From JAVBQL01 sp031549085 (GTDB lineage Bacteria > Spirochaetota > GWE2-31-10 > MWDO01), in NCBI GenBank assembly GCA_031549085.1, contig JAVBQL010000018.1, forward strand, positions 62,001 to 126,000: DNA of 64,000 bases. The letters are read 5' to 3'. Below, piece after piece: positions 36,663 through 46,415 of this stretch (position 1 is the first letter of the stretch; every line of letters begins with the position of its first letter). The notes beneath the pieces were generated by a model. That model worked only from the letters and a program-made list of their open reading frames with translations, made no database searches and was not told where the DNA came from. Both the position numbers and the translations under genes were made by a program.

Positions 36663-38438
36663 ATGACTTTTAGAGATAATTTTTTGGGTCGTTTTGAAGA
36701 TCCTGCGGTTAAAGAAAGCGAGATAGTTCAAAATCTAGCAATGATAGGGGCAAATCTTGAGACAGATTTAATTCTACAAAATCAGGCTTATATGCAATCT
36801 ATGTTAGATTTAACTTTTATGGATGAAAATGAGTTAAGAAAATTTTTAGCTTACTTTTTCATAGAGGTCAGAAACTGGTCAAGAGCTACAGGTTTTGTAA
36901 GTATGACGTTAACTAAATCCACCACATCAGTTGTTAGCGTTCCCAGAGGAACGGTTCTTTTAACAAAGGGAGGAGACAGCTATCTTACAGTGTCAGATGT
37001 TATCTTAACTCTTAACCAAACGCTGGAAGTGCCTGTGGAGCAAGGACGGAGAGGCAGTGTTAGTGGTATATATAGTGATTTTATTGAGATCCACGAACCT
37101 CAAATAGATTTATCTACTACTGAGGTTAAAATCAATGGTGTTAGCATACCCAAGCTAAATAAAAAAAATGCTTACTTATCTAACTACATCAATGGTAAAT
37201 TAAAATCCTATGTAGAAGAGGACACCTCTATTGAAGTTGATTTAAAGTCTAATATATTAGATGAGCTACGTAGAGTTCAAGACTCTGATAACATCTCACC
37301 TGCCAATGGGTATGCTCAGTTTGTTTTTGATGATGTCTGCTATATTAAAATTTTTAGTGGTCAGGATATACCTATTCTTGAGGGACAGCCTTTTTCAGTT
37401 AATTATATAAATACCGATGGTTTTAAGGCTAATGCTAATGAGAACTCCATTATTAAGTTTGATTTTAGTATTTCAGATGGTAATGGAACTCCAGCAACTA
37501 TTACTCTATCTAATCAACCAATCACTAATGGAATGAATGCACCACCTAAATATGAGCTTTTAAATGTGTGGAAGTATTGGCTCTTTGTAAAAGATTCTGT
37601 AACTAAAATTTCAGACTATAATATATTTTTTAGAACTCAACCAGAGGTAGGAGATGTAATAGTTAGAGGTGACTATGAAAAGTGGCTCTACTTAACAGAG
37701 GGAGAGGAAGTACCTCAAAATGTATCTGGCGTTGTTTCCGTATCTTTAGTTTCCAAACAAATCACTAAACTTTCACAATCTGATTTAGCCATCATATCAG
37801 CAAGATTAGAATCTATCAAAGATTTATCTTTGATTAAGTATTTTGATTTTAAAGAGGTTTTTTATTGGTTTTTAATCAGAATCAAGGGAGTACAAGATTT
37901 CAATCTCTTCAGGTCTGTTTGTATAGATAGGATTTCAAGATACTTTGACATTACTTTTATAAATGATATGGGAGGATCTCTTTTTGATCCGCTAGATGTC
38001 TCTTTAATACAGAGGTCAATCTCATTTCCAGATTCACCTGTCGGCTTTGATATTATACCTTATATCTATATTCAAAATAATATCACAGAAGGTCAGGCTA
38101 TTATTCAGCTGGTCATCAACTCTCAACTTATTAAAAGAAATGCTTTTTATAAGTTTATTTATGAGAAAGATGGTGAAGAGGTCATTGAGTCTTTCTATGA
38201 GGAGATAGCAGATAGAGATACAAGCTGGATCTATAAAGAAGGTAGAGATAAACCTGTTGGAGTTCATAACTATAAATCAAACTCCATTATAATCAATGGG
38301 TTTGATGAAGAGTTTATGTTTTTACATAATGGAGTTTTCAAGGCTTATTTTGAGACTATAAATAACTCTTATTTAGAGATGGATAATAGTTTTTATGTTC
38401 GCAGATTAGTAGGTGTTGATTTTGAAGTCTTTAAATAG
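36663..38438 (+). CDS. Baseplate wedge protein (gp6 / J-like)
   Basis: The 591-residue protein has the baseplate J pattern in its N-terminal half: a helical start, then GFVSMTLTKSTTSVVSVPRGTVLLTKGGDSYLTV-like strands (residues about 80-110), followed by VPVEQGRRGSVSG and a later FVKDSV region, ending in beta-rich domains. Such proteins form the ring of the baseplate that triggers sheath contraction. It follows the gp25-like gene, as in P2 and T4-type baseplates. Confidence 0.75.
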   Translation: MTFRDNFLGRFEDPAVKESEIVQNLAMIGANLETDLILQNQAYMQSMLDLTFMDENELRKFLAYFFIEVRNWSRATGFVSMTLTKSTTSVVSVPRGTVLLTKGGDSYLTVSDVILTLNQTLEVPVEQGRRGSVSGIYSDFIEIHEPQIDLSTTEVKINGVSIPKLNKKNAYLSNYINGKLKSYVEEDTSIEVDLKSNILDELRRVQDSDNISPANGYAQFVFDDVCYIKIFSGQDIPILEGQPFSVNYINTDGFKANANENSIIKFDFSISDGNGTPATITLSNQPITNGMNAPPKYELLNVWKYWLFVKDSVTKISDYNIFFRTQPEVGDVIVRGDYEKWLYLTEGEEVPQNVSGVVSVSLVSKQITKLSQSDLAIISARLESIKDLSLIKYFDFKEVFYWFLIRIKGVQDFNLFRSVCIDRISRYFDITFINDMGGSLFDPLDVSLIQRSISFPDSPVGFDIIPYIYIQNNITEGQAIIQLVINSQLIKRNAFYKFIYEKDGEEVIESFYEEIADRDTSWIYKEGRDKPVGVHNYKSNSIIINGFDEEFMFLHNGVFKAYFETINNSYLEMDNSFYVRRLVGVDFEVFK

Positions 38439-38452
38439 TAGGAGTTTGCATT

Positions 38453-39412
38453 GTGAAAGATGAACTTTTTAAGTTTAATGTTTTGTTATCGGACATCAAT
38501 AATTATGTTGCTAGAAATACACCAGCAGATGTTCCGCTGGTAAGAGATATAATGCACAAATTTATTTTAGCTTGGTTTTCCTCTTTTGATGATTCTTTTG
38601 ATAGTCTAAAGGATTTTTATAATCCTTTTAAAGTTAATCAGAGCCGTATTAAAAACACTCTCTTCTTTTACGATAAAAGGATGTTCCAGTTTGATATCTT
38701 CAAGTATAAAAATATTTTTATCATGGCTCTGCAAAGGTTAGATAAAAATTTCTATACCTATTTTTTCACTACTTTTTTTGAGAATGTTAAAATTACATTT
38801 CCCTATTCAGATGTAGCTAATGACTATACCGATATATCGGATAATCAAACTACCGATCAGGGTAAGTTTACAGATTTCGAGTATGGCAATAAGTATAATA
38901 ATCCAAATATCTTAATAGTTAATGTAGACTATTCAGTGGATAATTATAGGGCGACAAAAGAGAATTTTAGCATTGTAAAACCCTTGCTCTCAATTGTTAA
39001 GGCTGTTAGAGTTTTCCCCTATTTCCTCTTTAATTTCAATTTAGATATTAATAAAGATGCTGGCAAAGGTTTCACTTTAGATTTAAAAAAAGTTACGCCC
39101 GAATCAACCGATGGCAGTAATATCACAACAGATACAGGTTTAAAGACTGATATGACATCAGCAGAAGTTAGGGTCTATTTTAAGGACTTATTAATTGTCT
39201 ACTGGGATGGTACAGAGGAACATTTACAGAAGTCTCCCGAAATAATTGGCAATAGTTTTATTTGGATTATACCCTATAAAAGACAGATTAAATCTCTAAA
39301 AGTTCAGGGCTTATATATATTATTTAGTTTAGAGTTTGAAAATGATTTTTTCATACCCTCTTTAGCTATAGGAGAACATACTACTATGACTATAAAGGGG
39401 TATTTTGATTAG
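38453..39412 (+). CDS. Probable baseplate / tail protein I-like (GTG start)
   Basis: A 319-residue protein following the gp6/J-like gene, where gpI or gp7-type wedge proteins are usually found. The start is GTG with TAGGAG upstream. It is aromatic-rich with a mixed alpha/beta pattern and a Thr/Asp-rich middle. No motif I know confirms the family, so the call rests on position. Confidence 0.5.
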   Translation: MKDELFKFNVLLSDINNYVARNTPADVPLVRDIMHKFILAWFSSFDDSFDSLKDFYNPFKVNQSRIKNTLFFYDKRMFQFDIFKYKNIFIMALQRLDKNFYTYFFTTFFENVKITFPYSDVANDYTDISDNQTTDQGKFTDFEYGNKYNNPNILIVNVDYSVDNYRATKENFSIVKPLLSIVKAVRVFPYFLFNFNLDINKDAGKGFTLDLKKVTPESTDGSNITTDTGLKTDMTSAEVRVYFKDLLIVYWDGTEEHLQKSPEIIGNSFIWIIPYKRQIKSLKVQGLYILFSLEFENDFFIPSLAIGEHTTMTIKGYFD

Positions 39413-39427
39413 GGGGGTCTAAACAGA

Positions 39428-40141
39428 ATGGAATTTGTAGCAGGTATTCTAAAAGAGTTAAAAAACCACTCACCTACTGTAGTTTTTTTTATAGTTCTAA
39501 TGACTTTTATAGTTGTTATATGGCACACTTTAAAACCTATGAAAATCTGGAAGATGATGAGTGACAATAAAAAGCAACTCAATGAGGTAGAAGAGAGACA
39601 GCTTAATTTTGAGAAGCAACGAAGGATAGAGAGAAGACAAGATGGGGAGGACTTTTTAAAAGAGCAAAGTATAGAAGAGAAGTTTAGGAGTCTTGATTTT
39701 ACTTGCCGTCAGGATTTTAGAGCAGAATTAAAATCTTTTGTTTTAAGGGATTGCTACTGTAAATATTTTGCGGATTACTTAAGTAATAAAATTAGAGAGT
39801 TTTTTTATAACTATCTAATTACACAACACCTATACTTAAATGCTTATAATTATGAGAGTTCTATAGGTGAGTTAAAGAATTATTTAACTTTAAAATGTAG
39901 TAGAGACTTTTTTCCATCTGACTGTCCAATAAATAAAAATGATTTTGATAAAATATTGCCACAAGCATTGCGAAGTATCGATTATCTTCAGCGTTTTTAT
40001 AATAAACTGGTTAAACAGTTACAGGTCGCTAAATTAAAATTAATGGAAGATACTAAGTTCTTTTCGGATGCTAGAATGCAGGATTTAAAAAATAAGATGG
40101 AAAAGAGAAAAGAGATAATTTCTCGCATTGGTGATGCTTAA
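39428..40141 (+). CDS. Membrane-anchored coiled-coil protein, lysis region
   Basis: The 237-residue product has one membrane segment at about residues 16-34 (TVVFFIVLMTFIVVIWHTL) followed by a long charged helical part. Positive charges just after the segment suggest the C-terminal part is cytoplasmic, so it does not look like an Rz-type inner spanin. It opens a cassette of membrane proteins ending in a u-spanin, suggesting a lysis-related or lysis-control role. Confidence 0.6.
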   Translation: MEFVAGILKELKNHSPTVVFFIVLMTFIVVIWHTLKPMKIWKMMSDNKKQLNEVEERQLNFEKQRRIERRQDGEDFLKEQSIEEKFRSLDFTCRQDFRAELKSFVLRDCYCKYFADYLSNKIREFFYNYLITQHLYLNAYNYESSIGELKNYLTLKCSRDFFPSDCPINKNDFDKILPQALRSIDYLQRFYNKLVKQLQVAKLKLMEDTKFFSDARMQDLKNKMEKRKEIISRIGDA

Positions 40142-40155
40142 ATAGGGGGGTAGCT

Positions 40156-40515
40156 ATGGATGGTATAGTAGTCAATAAAGTACCTTTAATTTTGGGCTTT
40201 ACAATTTTAGTGGTTATATGTGTCTCTTTAACCAAGCCACTTTTAAAAAATAAGAAGCATTTTTTAATTTTGTTGCCACTATTATTTTCAATACCTTTAG
40301 CATTCATAATGACTTATGTAGAGTCAAAGTTTGTTAAGTTTTCTATAACTCCGTATTTTGTAAACTCCTTTTTTGAAAACAGCTTTGCATTATGTTTTGG
40401 AGCTATTGCAAGTTACGATCTAATATTGGAAAAGTTAAAAAAGATGGTAGAAAAAATGCAAAGAGATGAAGATAAGTCGGATGATAAATCAAGGGAGGAT
40501 AAAAAGGATGAGTGA
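40156..40515 (+). CDS. Holin-like membrane protein (three segments)
   Basis: A 119-residue protein with hydrophobic segments at about 9-28, 35-55 and 75-93 and a highly charged Lys/Asp/Glu-rich C-terminus, the size and layout of a class I holin. Holins form inner-membrane lesions that time lysis. It lies between a membrane coiled-coil gene and another small membrane protein, close to the u-spanin, which supports the idea. It overlaps the next gene by eight bases. Confidence 0.55.
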   Translation: MDGIVVNKVPLILGFTILVVICVSLTKPLLKNKKHFLILLPLLFSIPLAFIMTYVESKFVKFSITPYFVNSFFENSFALCFGAIASYDLILEKLKKMVEKMQRDEDKSDDKSREDKKDE

Positions 40516-40888
40516 TACTAAAAAGACATTGACTACCAAGCAACGAGTTCTAATTCTTATAACTCTTATTCTCGTTTTAACCTTTATTATAATTCTTATT
40601 GTCACCTCTTCTAAGTGGCTCACAGGTCTCTCGGGGGTTTTAGCTGTTCTTTCTACCACACTATTAAAAGTAGCTGGAGCAAGAGAGACAATTGACAAAG
40701 CAGATCAAACTAATCAGAGTATAAAGGATGAGATTCAAAATTCTCAATCGGATATTCAGAGTACAAAAGAGACTCTTGGCACTATTCAAAAAGAAGTGGT
40801 CAATAAAAAGCAAGAAGTAAAAGATATGACAAATGATCAATTGACCAATTTTCATAACACTAGGAGTAACACAAATGGGAAAAATTAA
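40508..40888 (+). CDS. Two-segment membrane protein, holin/antiholin candidate
   Basis: From ATG 40508 (GGGAGG upstream; an earlier ATG at 40466 lacks a good site) the product has 126 residues, with two hydrophobic segments at about 13-35 and 38-57 and a helical coiled-coil tail. Size and layout fit a second holin or an antiholin. The stop overlaps the start of the u-spanin by 14 bases, so the three genes are probably translated together. Confidence 0.55.
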   Translation: MSDTKKTLTTKQRVLILITLILVLTFIIILIVTSSKWLTGLSGVLAVLSTTLLKVAGARETIDKADQTNQSIKDEIQNSQSDIQSTKETLGTIQKEVVNKKQEVKDMTNDQLTNFHNTRSNTNGKN

Positions 40889-41363
40889 ACTTTTATTTAT
40901 TTTAGTTTTTATACTCTCTATAGCTAGTTGTATCGAATTAAGTGCTAATGAGCAATCTATCAATGTTTTACGAATAGATAAAGGAACGCCTGCAACTTTT
41001 ATGGGCTGGCTTGTTACCGATTCCTATTGGAGAGCTATCACACAAGACTTAATGGAGTATGACACTTATAAACAATCAGGCTACTTTGATTATGTAAATA
41101 ATTTTGTTTATAGAATGGATTTATCTTTTGCCAAACTTTCAGATTATTCAGATGAACTATCCACACTTCTATCAAAATCAAAAAGTGATCTACTGGATAT
41201 TGAGAACAATTTAACCAAAGCATATAGAGATTTATCTAATTATAATGATAAGAGTAAATTGGTTATTAATATACTTATAGGTACAACCATAGCTGGCTTT
41301 ACTATTTCGCTGGGTTTTACTGTAGGTATTATAGTTTTTGCTGTTCTTAACTCCTATAGATAA
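40875..41363 (+). CDS. Unimolecular spanin-like lipoprotein
   Basis: The 162-residue protein starts with a lipoprotein signal (LFILVFILSIASC, lipobox Cys19), then GTPATFMGWLVTDSYWRAI, a helical coiled-coil middle part, and a C-terminal membrane segment (about 130-158). An outer-membrane lipid anchor at one end and an inner-membrane anchor at the other is the u-spanin layout known from phage T1 gp11, which fuses the two membranes in the last step of lysis. The cassette of membrane genes before it supports this and indicates a host with an outer membrane. Confidence 0.75.
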   Translation: MGKIKLLFILVFILSIASCIELSANEQSINVLRIDKGTPATFMGWLVTDSYWRAITQDLMEYDTYKQSGYFDYVNNFVYRMDLSFAKLSDYSDELSTLLSKSKSDLLDIENNLTKAYRDLSNYNDKSKLVINILIGTTIAGFTISLGFTVGIIVFAVLNSYR

Positions 41364-41386
41364 ACTATCAAGATTTTTCACATTTG

Positions 41387-41416
41387 TCAGACTAAACATC
41401 AAATCTGTATCATACT
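41387..41416 (+). promoter_or_regulatory. Class 1 promoter-like element
   Basis: TCAGAC, 18 bases, CATACT (41411-41416), with the spacer ending AAATCTGTAT. It resembles the elements at 1393, 33916 and 54280, and is followed at once by a class 2 element, giving this gene two overlapping control signals. Confidence 0.45.
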
Positions 41417-41417
41417 C

Positions 41418-41438
41418 CTTTAATATAGTGTCTTACAA
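41418..41438 (+). promoter_or_regulatory. Class 2 promoter-like element (TTTAAT-N4-TGTCT)
   Basis: TTTAAT (41419-41424), 4 bases, TGTCT (41429-41433), 30 bases before the ATG at 41459. Confidence 0.45.
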
Positions 41439-41458
41439 AGAATATAGGAGTAATAGAT

Positions 41459-41791
41459 ATGTTAATTGAATTAGACTTTGGGTTCTTTTATTGTAAAAAG
41501 CATAAGAATGGTAAACCAGCACAAGGTTGGGAGAATAGGCTTATTGCAAAGCTAGGTTTTAGGAAGATTTTTAAACTTGCTAAAAAGTCTACTTTAAGAC
41601 ATTTTCCAAAAGCATTTAATATAGGAGTGAATATGCAGGAGAAAATTATTCATTTCAGTATTGAAGGTAAATTATTTAAAGAGTATGTAAGAATCAAAAA
41701 ACGAATAATAGATGATATTAAAAACTATGGGCGAATTGCAGAATATGATATCTATAGAGGAGTTATATATCGTATAAGTATGGATCCATAA
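41459..41791 (+). CDS. Lone small basic protein, unknown
   Basis: A 110-residue basic protein with an alpha/beta pattern and many Lys and Arg residues. It stands alone between the lysis cassette and the fibre genes, with both promoter classes upstream and a strong hairpin over its stop codon. Single-gene units of this type are often expressed at a different time from their neighbours. No domain was recognised; nucleic acid binding is possible given the charge. Confidence 0.65.
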   Translation: MLIELDFGFFYCKKHKNGKPAQGWENRLIAKLGFRKIFKLAKKSTLRHFPKAFNIGVNMQEKIIHFSIEGKLFKEYVRIKKRIIDDIKNYGRIAEYDIYRGVIYRISMDP

Positions 41792-41823
41792 GAAGACATC
41801 ACAATATAGTGTGGTGTCTTCTT
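41790..41823 (+). terminator. Strong hairpin over the stop codon
   Basis: AAGAAGACATCACA pairs with TGTGGTGTCTTCTT over 14 positions (one T-G pair) around a six-base loop. No long T run follows, but the stem is the most stable in the window and probably terminates or protects the transcript. Confidence 0.6.
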
Positions 41824-41884
41824 ACTTATAATTAGGGTTTGAATATATATTAGATTAAGAATAATCTATTTGGAGGTATCCATA

Positions 41885-44878
41885 ATGGACACGCCTTATG
41901 GCTTGCAAACTATTTTATATAAATATAGGACTCCACTTCAAGGCAGACATTTAGCTCGCATGTTATATAACCTTATTCCTGTTGGTGTCTATGAAGGACT
42001 TAACTGCTCATTTAGTAATCCATCGGGCAATCCATCAGTTCATGTGGAGACTGGGGTTTGTTGGATATCAGACATAAAACGCTATTCAGATGACGCATCT
42101 AAAGTATCTACCGCTGTTAATATTCAGTTTGAATCAGGCTATACTTTCAATCCTGCTCGTTTAACTTCAGATGGTAAAATTAATGAGTTTGTTATAATCC
42201 GATTTAAGTGGGATAATAGCGAGGATAATTATGCAGATATTTTGGTAGTTCCCTCTGATGAAATAGAGAAGTCGGACATTGTTTTATGCCGTCTAATCTG
42301 GGCTTTTGATACCACACATCAAGACTATTACTTATCTGGAGTTGATAATTCAGTAAAACAAATAGCAAGCTCTCTTTTGTTAGAGAATATCAAAAATACA
42401 CTAGAGTATGAAATAGTTATTGATCCCAATATTAATTATAAAAGAATTAAAATTAAAAATGGTCGCTTCATACATAATGGAAAGTATATTCCAGTTACCA
42501 GTCAGTATATTGATTTACCCGAGGTAGCTTTAGAAGGGGCAATTCGTTTTGATGTTATAGGAATTAAAGCATCAAAAGATAGTAATGGTATATGGAGAGG
42601 CTCTTTGGTTAGAATCTCTGGCAAAGAGGTTGTTTTACCTATTGGTTATCTGTCTGAAAATATTGCGGAGCATTTTCCAGATTTTAGTGGGATTTATCCT
42701 CTTTGTATCCAAAGAGTTAATTATGGTGTAGATAAGTTATATCATCAAAATAATATAGACATTCGTCCCAATATAACTTTTTCTTCTATTTTTGATGGAG
42801 AGGATATTTTAAAAAAGCTGATTCCTTTGGGAGATGAGCTTATTGATAATGTTTTAGGTCAAGCATCAAGGGTCGGGGATAATATTGGATTAAACGCAGT
42901 TGAGCTTAGTGGGTATGCCCTAGATTTAGATAAATCTACTATAGGGAATCTATTAGCTTACGATCCAGTTTCTAAAAAGATCATTAAGGGGTTCCCACCA
43001 GATAATGCAGGAGGAGGCGGAGGAGCAGTTTATACTATTGTAGATATAGAAGAGCAAGAGGGAGATGGAAAGACTATTTTTAATTCTATCGAGGCTTGCT
43101 TATCCTATATTTTAGATACTGTTACAGGACTTCCCATTGTCTCTTTTTGGGATTTCTTTTTAGGCTATCCAGATAATCCCAATGATGGAGATACCTATCT
43201 GGCTATAAATGTTTTTCAAGCTAATAACACTCAATTCAATACACTGTATCAATTTCATAAACCTGAAGGAACATCAGGGTCATGGGTTACTATAACACCA
43301 GAAGAAGATATGGTTATATTTAATATGTCAGATGGGCTAGAATATATCTATCACAATTCTGGGGCTGTTGATCAACTAAAGTGGACACCAAATCCAATCA
43401 ATAGAGGAGTCAAGGTAGGAAATATCTATTTAAAACCAAAAAAAGATTCATCGCATTGGACTCTAAATTGGAACTTTGATTTTCACTGGTTTCCTTACTG
43501 GTCTGGTTTTAAAATAATAGTGGATTCAGGGACATCTTTGGTTTTAGAGAATGTGGCTATAGGCTATTTTAATTATTCTACAGCTTTTATAGGATATAAT
43601 TATTTAGATAGTTTTACCATAGAAGGGAGGGTAATAGTTAAGTATTTAAGATCATCAGTTAGATTATTTTTGGATGAGGTCTATTTAACAGATGAAGTTT
43701 TAGGGGATTGGACAAATGATCTCTATATTTCTAATTCGTATATTAGGTCTCTATTTATAGAAGTCTCTGATAGTTATAATCTTAATGAAATAATATTTAA
43801 TATACATAGGTCTACTATTGAGACAATGACAATGAGTGGAAATAATACATCTATAAATGTTTTTGAGTTAGGAGATAATAACCATATAGGTAGCTTCTAT
43901 TCTTTTATGGATTTCATCAGGAAGCAAGTTAATTTCTATACAAAAAATCTTCATATTGCAGATTTAAGCTCAAAAGACCAATCTATTTCTCTTGATGGTT
44001 CAGCTTTTAACATACTTTTTAAAGTTACTTTTGAAATAGATAAGTTTTTAAATCTCACTACTGATGCAACAACCTCTATCTTGACAAATAAATTAGTTGT
44101 AAACAGTATTGATAATACTTCAATAGTTATTGAGTGCAGTTCTATTTCTCTTATGAAAGCCACTAAAATATCTTTTAATGTGGGAGCTATATTTTCAAGG
44201 ATTAAAATATTATCAGACTATCTTTTTGTGAATAATAGTATAAGTCAGTTGCAATTTCAAAACTCTCATTTAGAAGTATCTAATATAGTTTCAGACAATC
44301 TTATCGATCCAGATTTAAACATATCAAAGGGAATTAAATTAATTCACTCTTATTTTAGGGGTATTAATTTGGTATGCTCTCAAATGTATTTTTCAGATAT
44401 TTCAGCAAATCAAATTGTTTTTTTACAAAGTTCTATTGTAGATAACAATTCTAATAACAGAGTTTTTGCATCTGGTTTTATTAGGTTTTATTCTAATTTC
44501 ATTATTTCAGGTAGTAATATTACAGCAGGTACACTCTCTTTTAATCCTAATAATCCATCAACAAATTTTGATATTAGCATTAGGGAAACTTTTTTTAAAG
44601 TTTTGCACTATGTTGCTACACCTTATCCTATTATAGCCTTTTCTAAAAGTATAGTAATAGGGTTTAATCAAGATATTAAATCATTAATGTTAGGGTCTGC
44701 TACAAATAATAAAAAAGTCCCATCATTCTTTTTGGAAGATAGTAATTATACTTCATTGGAAGGTTCCACTAATATAGTTTATACATCAGTTAAGGGCAGT
44801 TTGTTGCCAAATCCTAGTGGACATTTAAATATTAGTAAAAACTTAAGTACATATATAGGTACCTTAACGCAGACATAG
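41885..44878 (+). CDS. Large tail fibre / receptor-binding protein
   Basis: From ATG 41885 (GGAGGT seven bases upstream; an earlier start at 41870 would cross that site) the product has 997 residues. It has a conserved-looking N-terminal part, a Gly-rich hinge (NAGGGGGAVYTIVDIEE) near residue 375, and a long C-terminal half of irregular beta strands rich in Asn, Ser and Ile, as in beta-helix fibre or tailspike proteins. It likely binds the host surface. It lies after the baseplate and lysis genes and heads the fibre module. Confidence 0.7.
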   Translation: MDTPYGLQTILYKYRTPLQGRHLARMLYNLIPVGVYEGLNCSFSNPSGNPSVHVETGVCWISDIKRYSDDASKVSTAVNIQFESGYTFNPARLTSDGKINEFVIIRFKWDNSEDNYADILVVPSDEIEKSDIVLCRLIWAFDTTHQDYYLSGVDNSVKQIASSLLLENIKNTLEYEIVIDPNINYKRIKIKNGRFIHNGKYIPVTSQYIDLPEVALEGAIRFDVIGIKASKDSNGIWRGSLVRISGKEVVLPIGYLSENIAEHFPDFSGIYPLCIQRVNYGVDKLYHQNNIDIRPNITFSSIFDGEDILKKLIPLGDELIDNVLGQASRVGDNIGLNAVELSGYALDLDKSTIGNLLAYDPVSKKIIKGFPPDNAGGGGGAVYTIVDIEEQEGDGKTIFNSIEACLSYILDTVTGLPIVSFWDFFLGYPDNPNDGDTYLAINVFQANNTQFNTLYQFHKPEGTSGSWVTITPEEDMVIFNMSDGLEYIYHNSGAVDQLKWTPNPINRGVKVGNIYLKPKKDSSHWTLNWNFDFHWFPYWSGFKIIVDSGTSLVLENVAIGYFNYSTAFIGYNYLDSFTIEGRVIVKYLRSSVRLFLDEVYLTDEVLGDWTNDLYISNSYIRSLFIEVSDSYNLNEIIFNIHRSTIETMTMSGNNTSINVFELGDNNHIGSFYSFMDFIRKQVNFYTKNLHIADLSSKDQSISLDGSAFNILFKVTFEIDKFLNLTTDATTSILTNKLVVNSIDNTSIVIECSSISLMKATKISFNVGAIFSRIKILSDYLFVNNSISQLQFQNSHLEVSNIVSDNLIDPDLNISKGIKLIHSYFRGINLVCSQMYFSDISANQIVFLQSSIVDNNSNNRVFASGFIRFYSNFIISGSNITAGTLSFNPNNPSTNFDISIRETFFKVLHYVATPYPIIAFSKSIVIGFNQDIKSLMLGSATNNKKVPSFFLEDSNYTSLEGSTNIVYTSVKGSLLPNPSGHLNISKNLSTYIGTLTQT

Positions 44879-44887
44879 GAGAGATAG

Positions 44888-46399
44888 ATGTTTAGTGTTT
44901 TGATTTTAGATAATGGCACATCTACTGTAAATGATATTCAGTTTACCGCTAATAGTATAAATGCTCAATTCAATGCTATAAAAGAGGTCTTTTTTATTTC
45001 TGATAGTCCTCATTTGGTACAGGGAACTACCAATCTTGTTGTTGCAGGTAGCATAATAGATAAAATAAAAGCGGGTATTAAAGCAAGTCAGTATGAGTAC
45101 ATCTGTCTTATTGAGCCTGGTTATCAGTGGCAAAAGAGTAAACTTTTTAATTTATCCAGTTATCTTAAAAAGTTTACTATAGACTTTATTTTTGATAGCT
45201 ATGATATTTTTGCAAACCCTAATCCCACTAATCCAGCTATAGACTGGTGGCTACATAGTGATGCCAGTTCTAATTTATCTTTAGAGCTAGATAATCTACT
45301 CGATGGTATTAAGGTTTCTCAATTGACTTATCCACCTATTAGTATTATCACTTTTAGAAGGCTTTCTTTCCCTGATGTAGATTTTTTCAATAGTGATACT
45401 CATGTTAATTATATCAATTTTGTTTTGTATCTATTTATCTACTCTGTTTGCATCTATTCCAATTTTAGAGTTCTTTTTAGTCAAAATATAACTTATAAGG
45501 GTGGAGAGTTAAATAATACCACATTAACAGATGGAGTTGGACCTAATTGGCATTATCAATCAATGGATATGAACAGTTTTATAAAGTTTCTTTTTAAGAA
45601 GTCACGAAAAAATAGTATTCTAAATAGAAGATTAATGTCTTATGCAGAGGCGAATAACATAGACTTTACAGAGAATGATTTTTATTCAGCACCAGATTTA
45701 ATGCAAGTTCCAGTAATAACACCTTTAGTTGAACCAGATCCAACAGAGGTAATTTCAGTTGCTATGGAGTCTGGCAGAACACAAGATGTTTTACCTAGTG
45801 ATACTTTAATAATTACCTTTAATAATGATTTGGAGAATAGTGTTGTTGGAAGTGTCGGGTTTGGTTCTGTTACATTTAATAATATCGTTGTAGTTGGTAA
45901 AACCATAAGAGCAAAAGTAAATGCTGGTTTACCAGAGAACCAAACATTAAGTAATGTTTCAGTCAATGGCTTTTCTGATGTTTTCAGTAGACCCATTAGT
46001 TTTTCTAATATTGCTTTTTCAGTCTCTACTGCTAAATTACCAATAATATCTACTTATAACCCTACTTCAGGTCTTACTGGTCGGAGTCGTAGTGTCACTC
46101 TTGAGTATACATTTGATCAGCCTTTAGATACCAATGTTAAAGGAAGTGTGAGTCTAGGTTATATGGGATCAGTTTCATATAATTTTAATAGTGCAGAGAT
46201 TACATTTTTATCAGCTACTAAAATAAAGTTAGTACACAATAATTTTGGCTATGGTAGTAAGTATATTGGTATTAGGTTTTTAAATTTTCAGACAGCCTTA
46301 GGGCTTAATTTTAGTATAAAAAATGATACTTATAATTTTACAATTGAACCTCAACCTGCAACAAGTGGAGGCGGTAGTTCAGGAAGTAGTGAAAAATAA
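44888..46399 (+). CDS. Protein with GT-like N-terminal domain and two Ig-like repeats
   Basis: A 503-residue protein following the fibre gene by nine bases. The first 250 residues look like a Rossmann-type alpha/beta domain (VFFISDSPHLVQG, YEYICLIEPGYQWQK), recalling family 2 glycosyltransferase folds, but no DxD metal motif is present. Residues about 290-390 and 393-490 are two related Ig-like beta domains, each with a strand pattern around TLIITFNNDLENSVVG and VTLEYTFDQPLDTNVKG. It ends in a Gly/Ser-rich tail. The setting suggests an adhesin or fibre accessory protein; enzymatic activity is uncertain. Confidence 0.55.
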   Translation: MFSVLILDNGTSTVNDIQFTANSINAQFNAIKEVFFISDSPHLVQGTTNLVVAGSIIDKIKAGIKASQYEYICLIEPGYQWQKSKLFNLSSYLKKFTIDFIFDSYDIFANPNPTNPAIDWWLHSDASSNLSLELDNLLDGIKVSQLTYPPISIITFRRLSFPDVDFFNSDTHVNYINFVLYLFIYSVCIYSNFRVLFSQNITYKGGELNNTTLTDGVGPNWHYQSMDMNSFIKFLFKKSRKNSILNRRLMSYAEANNIDFTENDFYSAPDLMQVPVITPLVEPDPTEVISVAMESGRTQDVLPSDTLIITFNNDLENSVVGSVGFGSVTFNNIVVVGKTIRAKVNAGLPENQTLSNVSVNGFSDVFSRPISFSNIAFSVSTAKLPIISTYNPTSGLTGRSRSVTLEYTFDQPLDTNVKGSVSLGYMGSVSYNFNSAEITFLSATKIKLVHNNFGYGSKYIGIRFLNFQTALGLNFSIKNDTYNFTIEPQPATSGGGSSGSSEK

Positions 46400-46415
46400 A
46401 TATAGGAGTTAGTTT

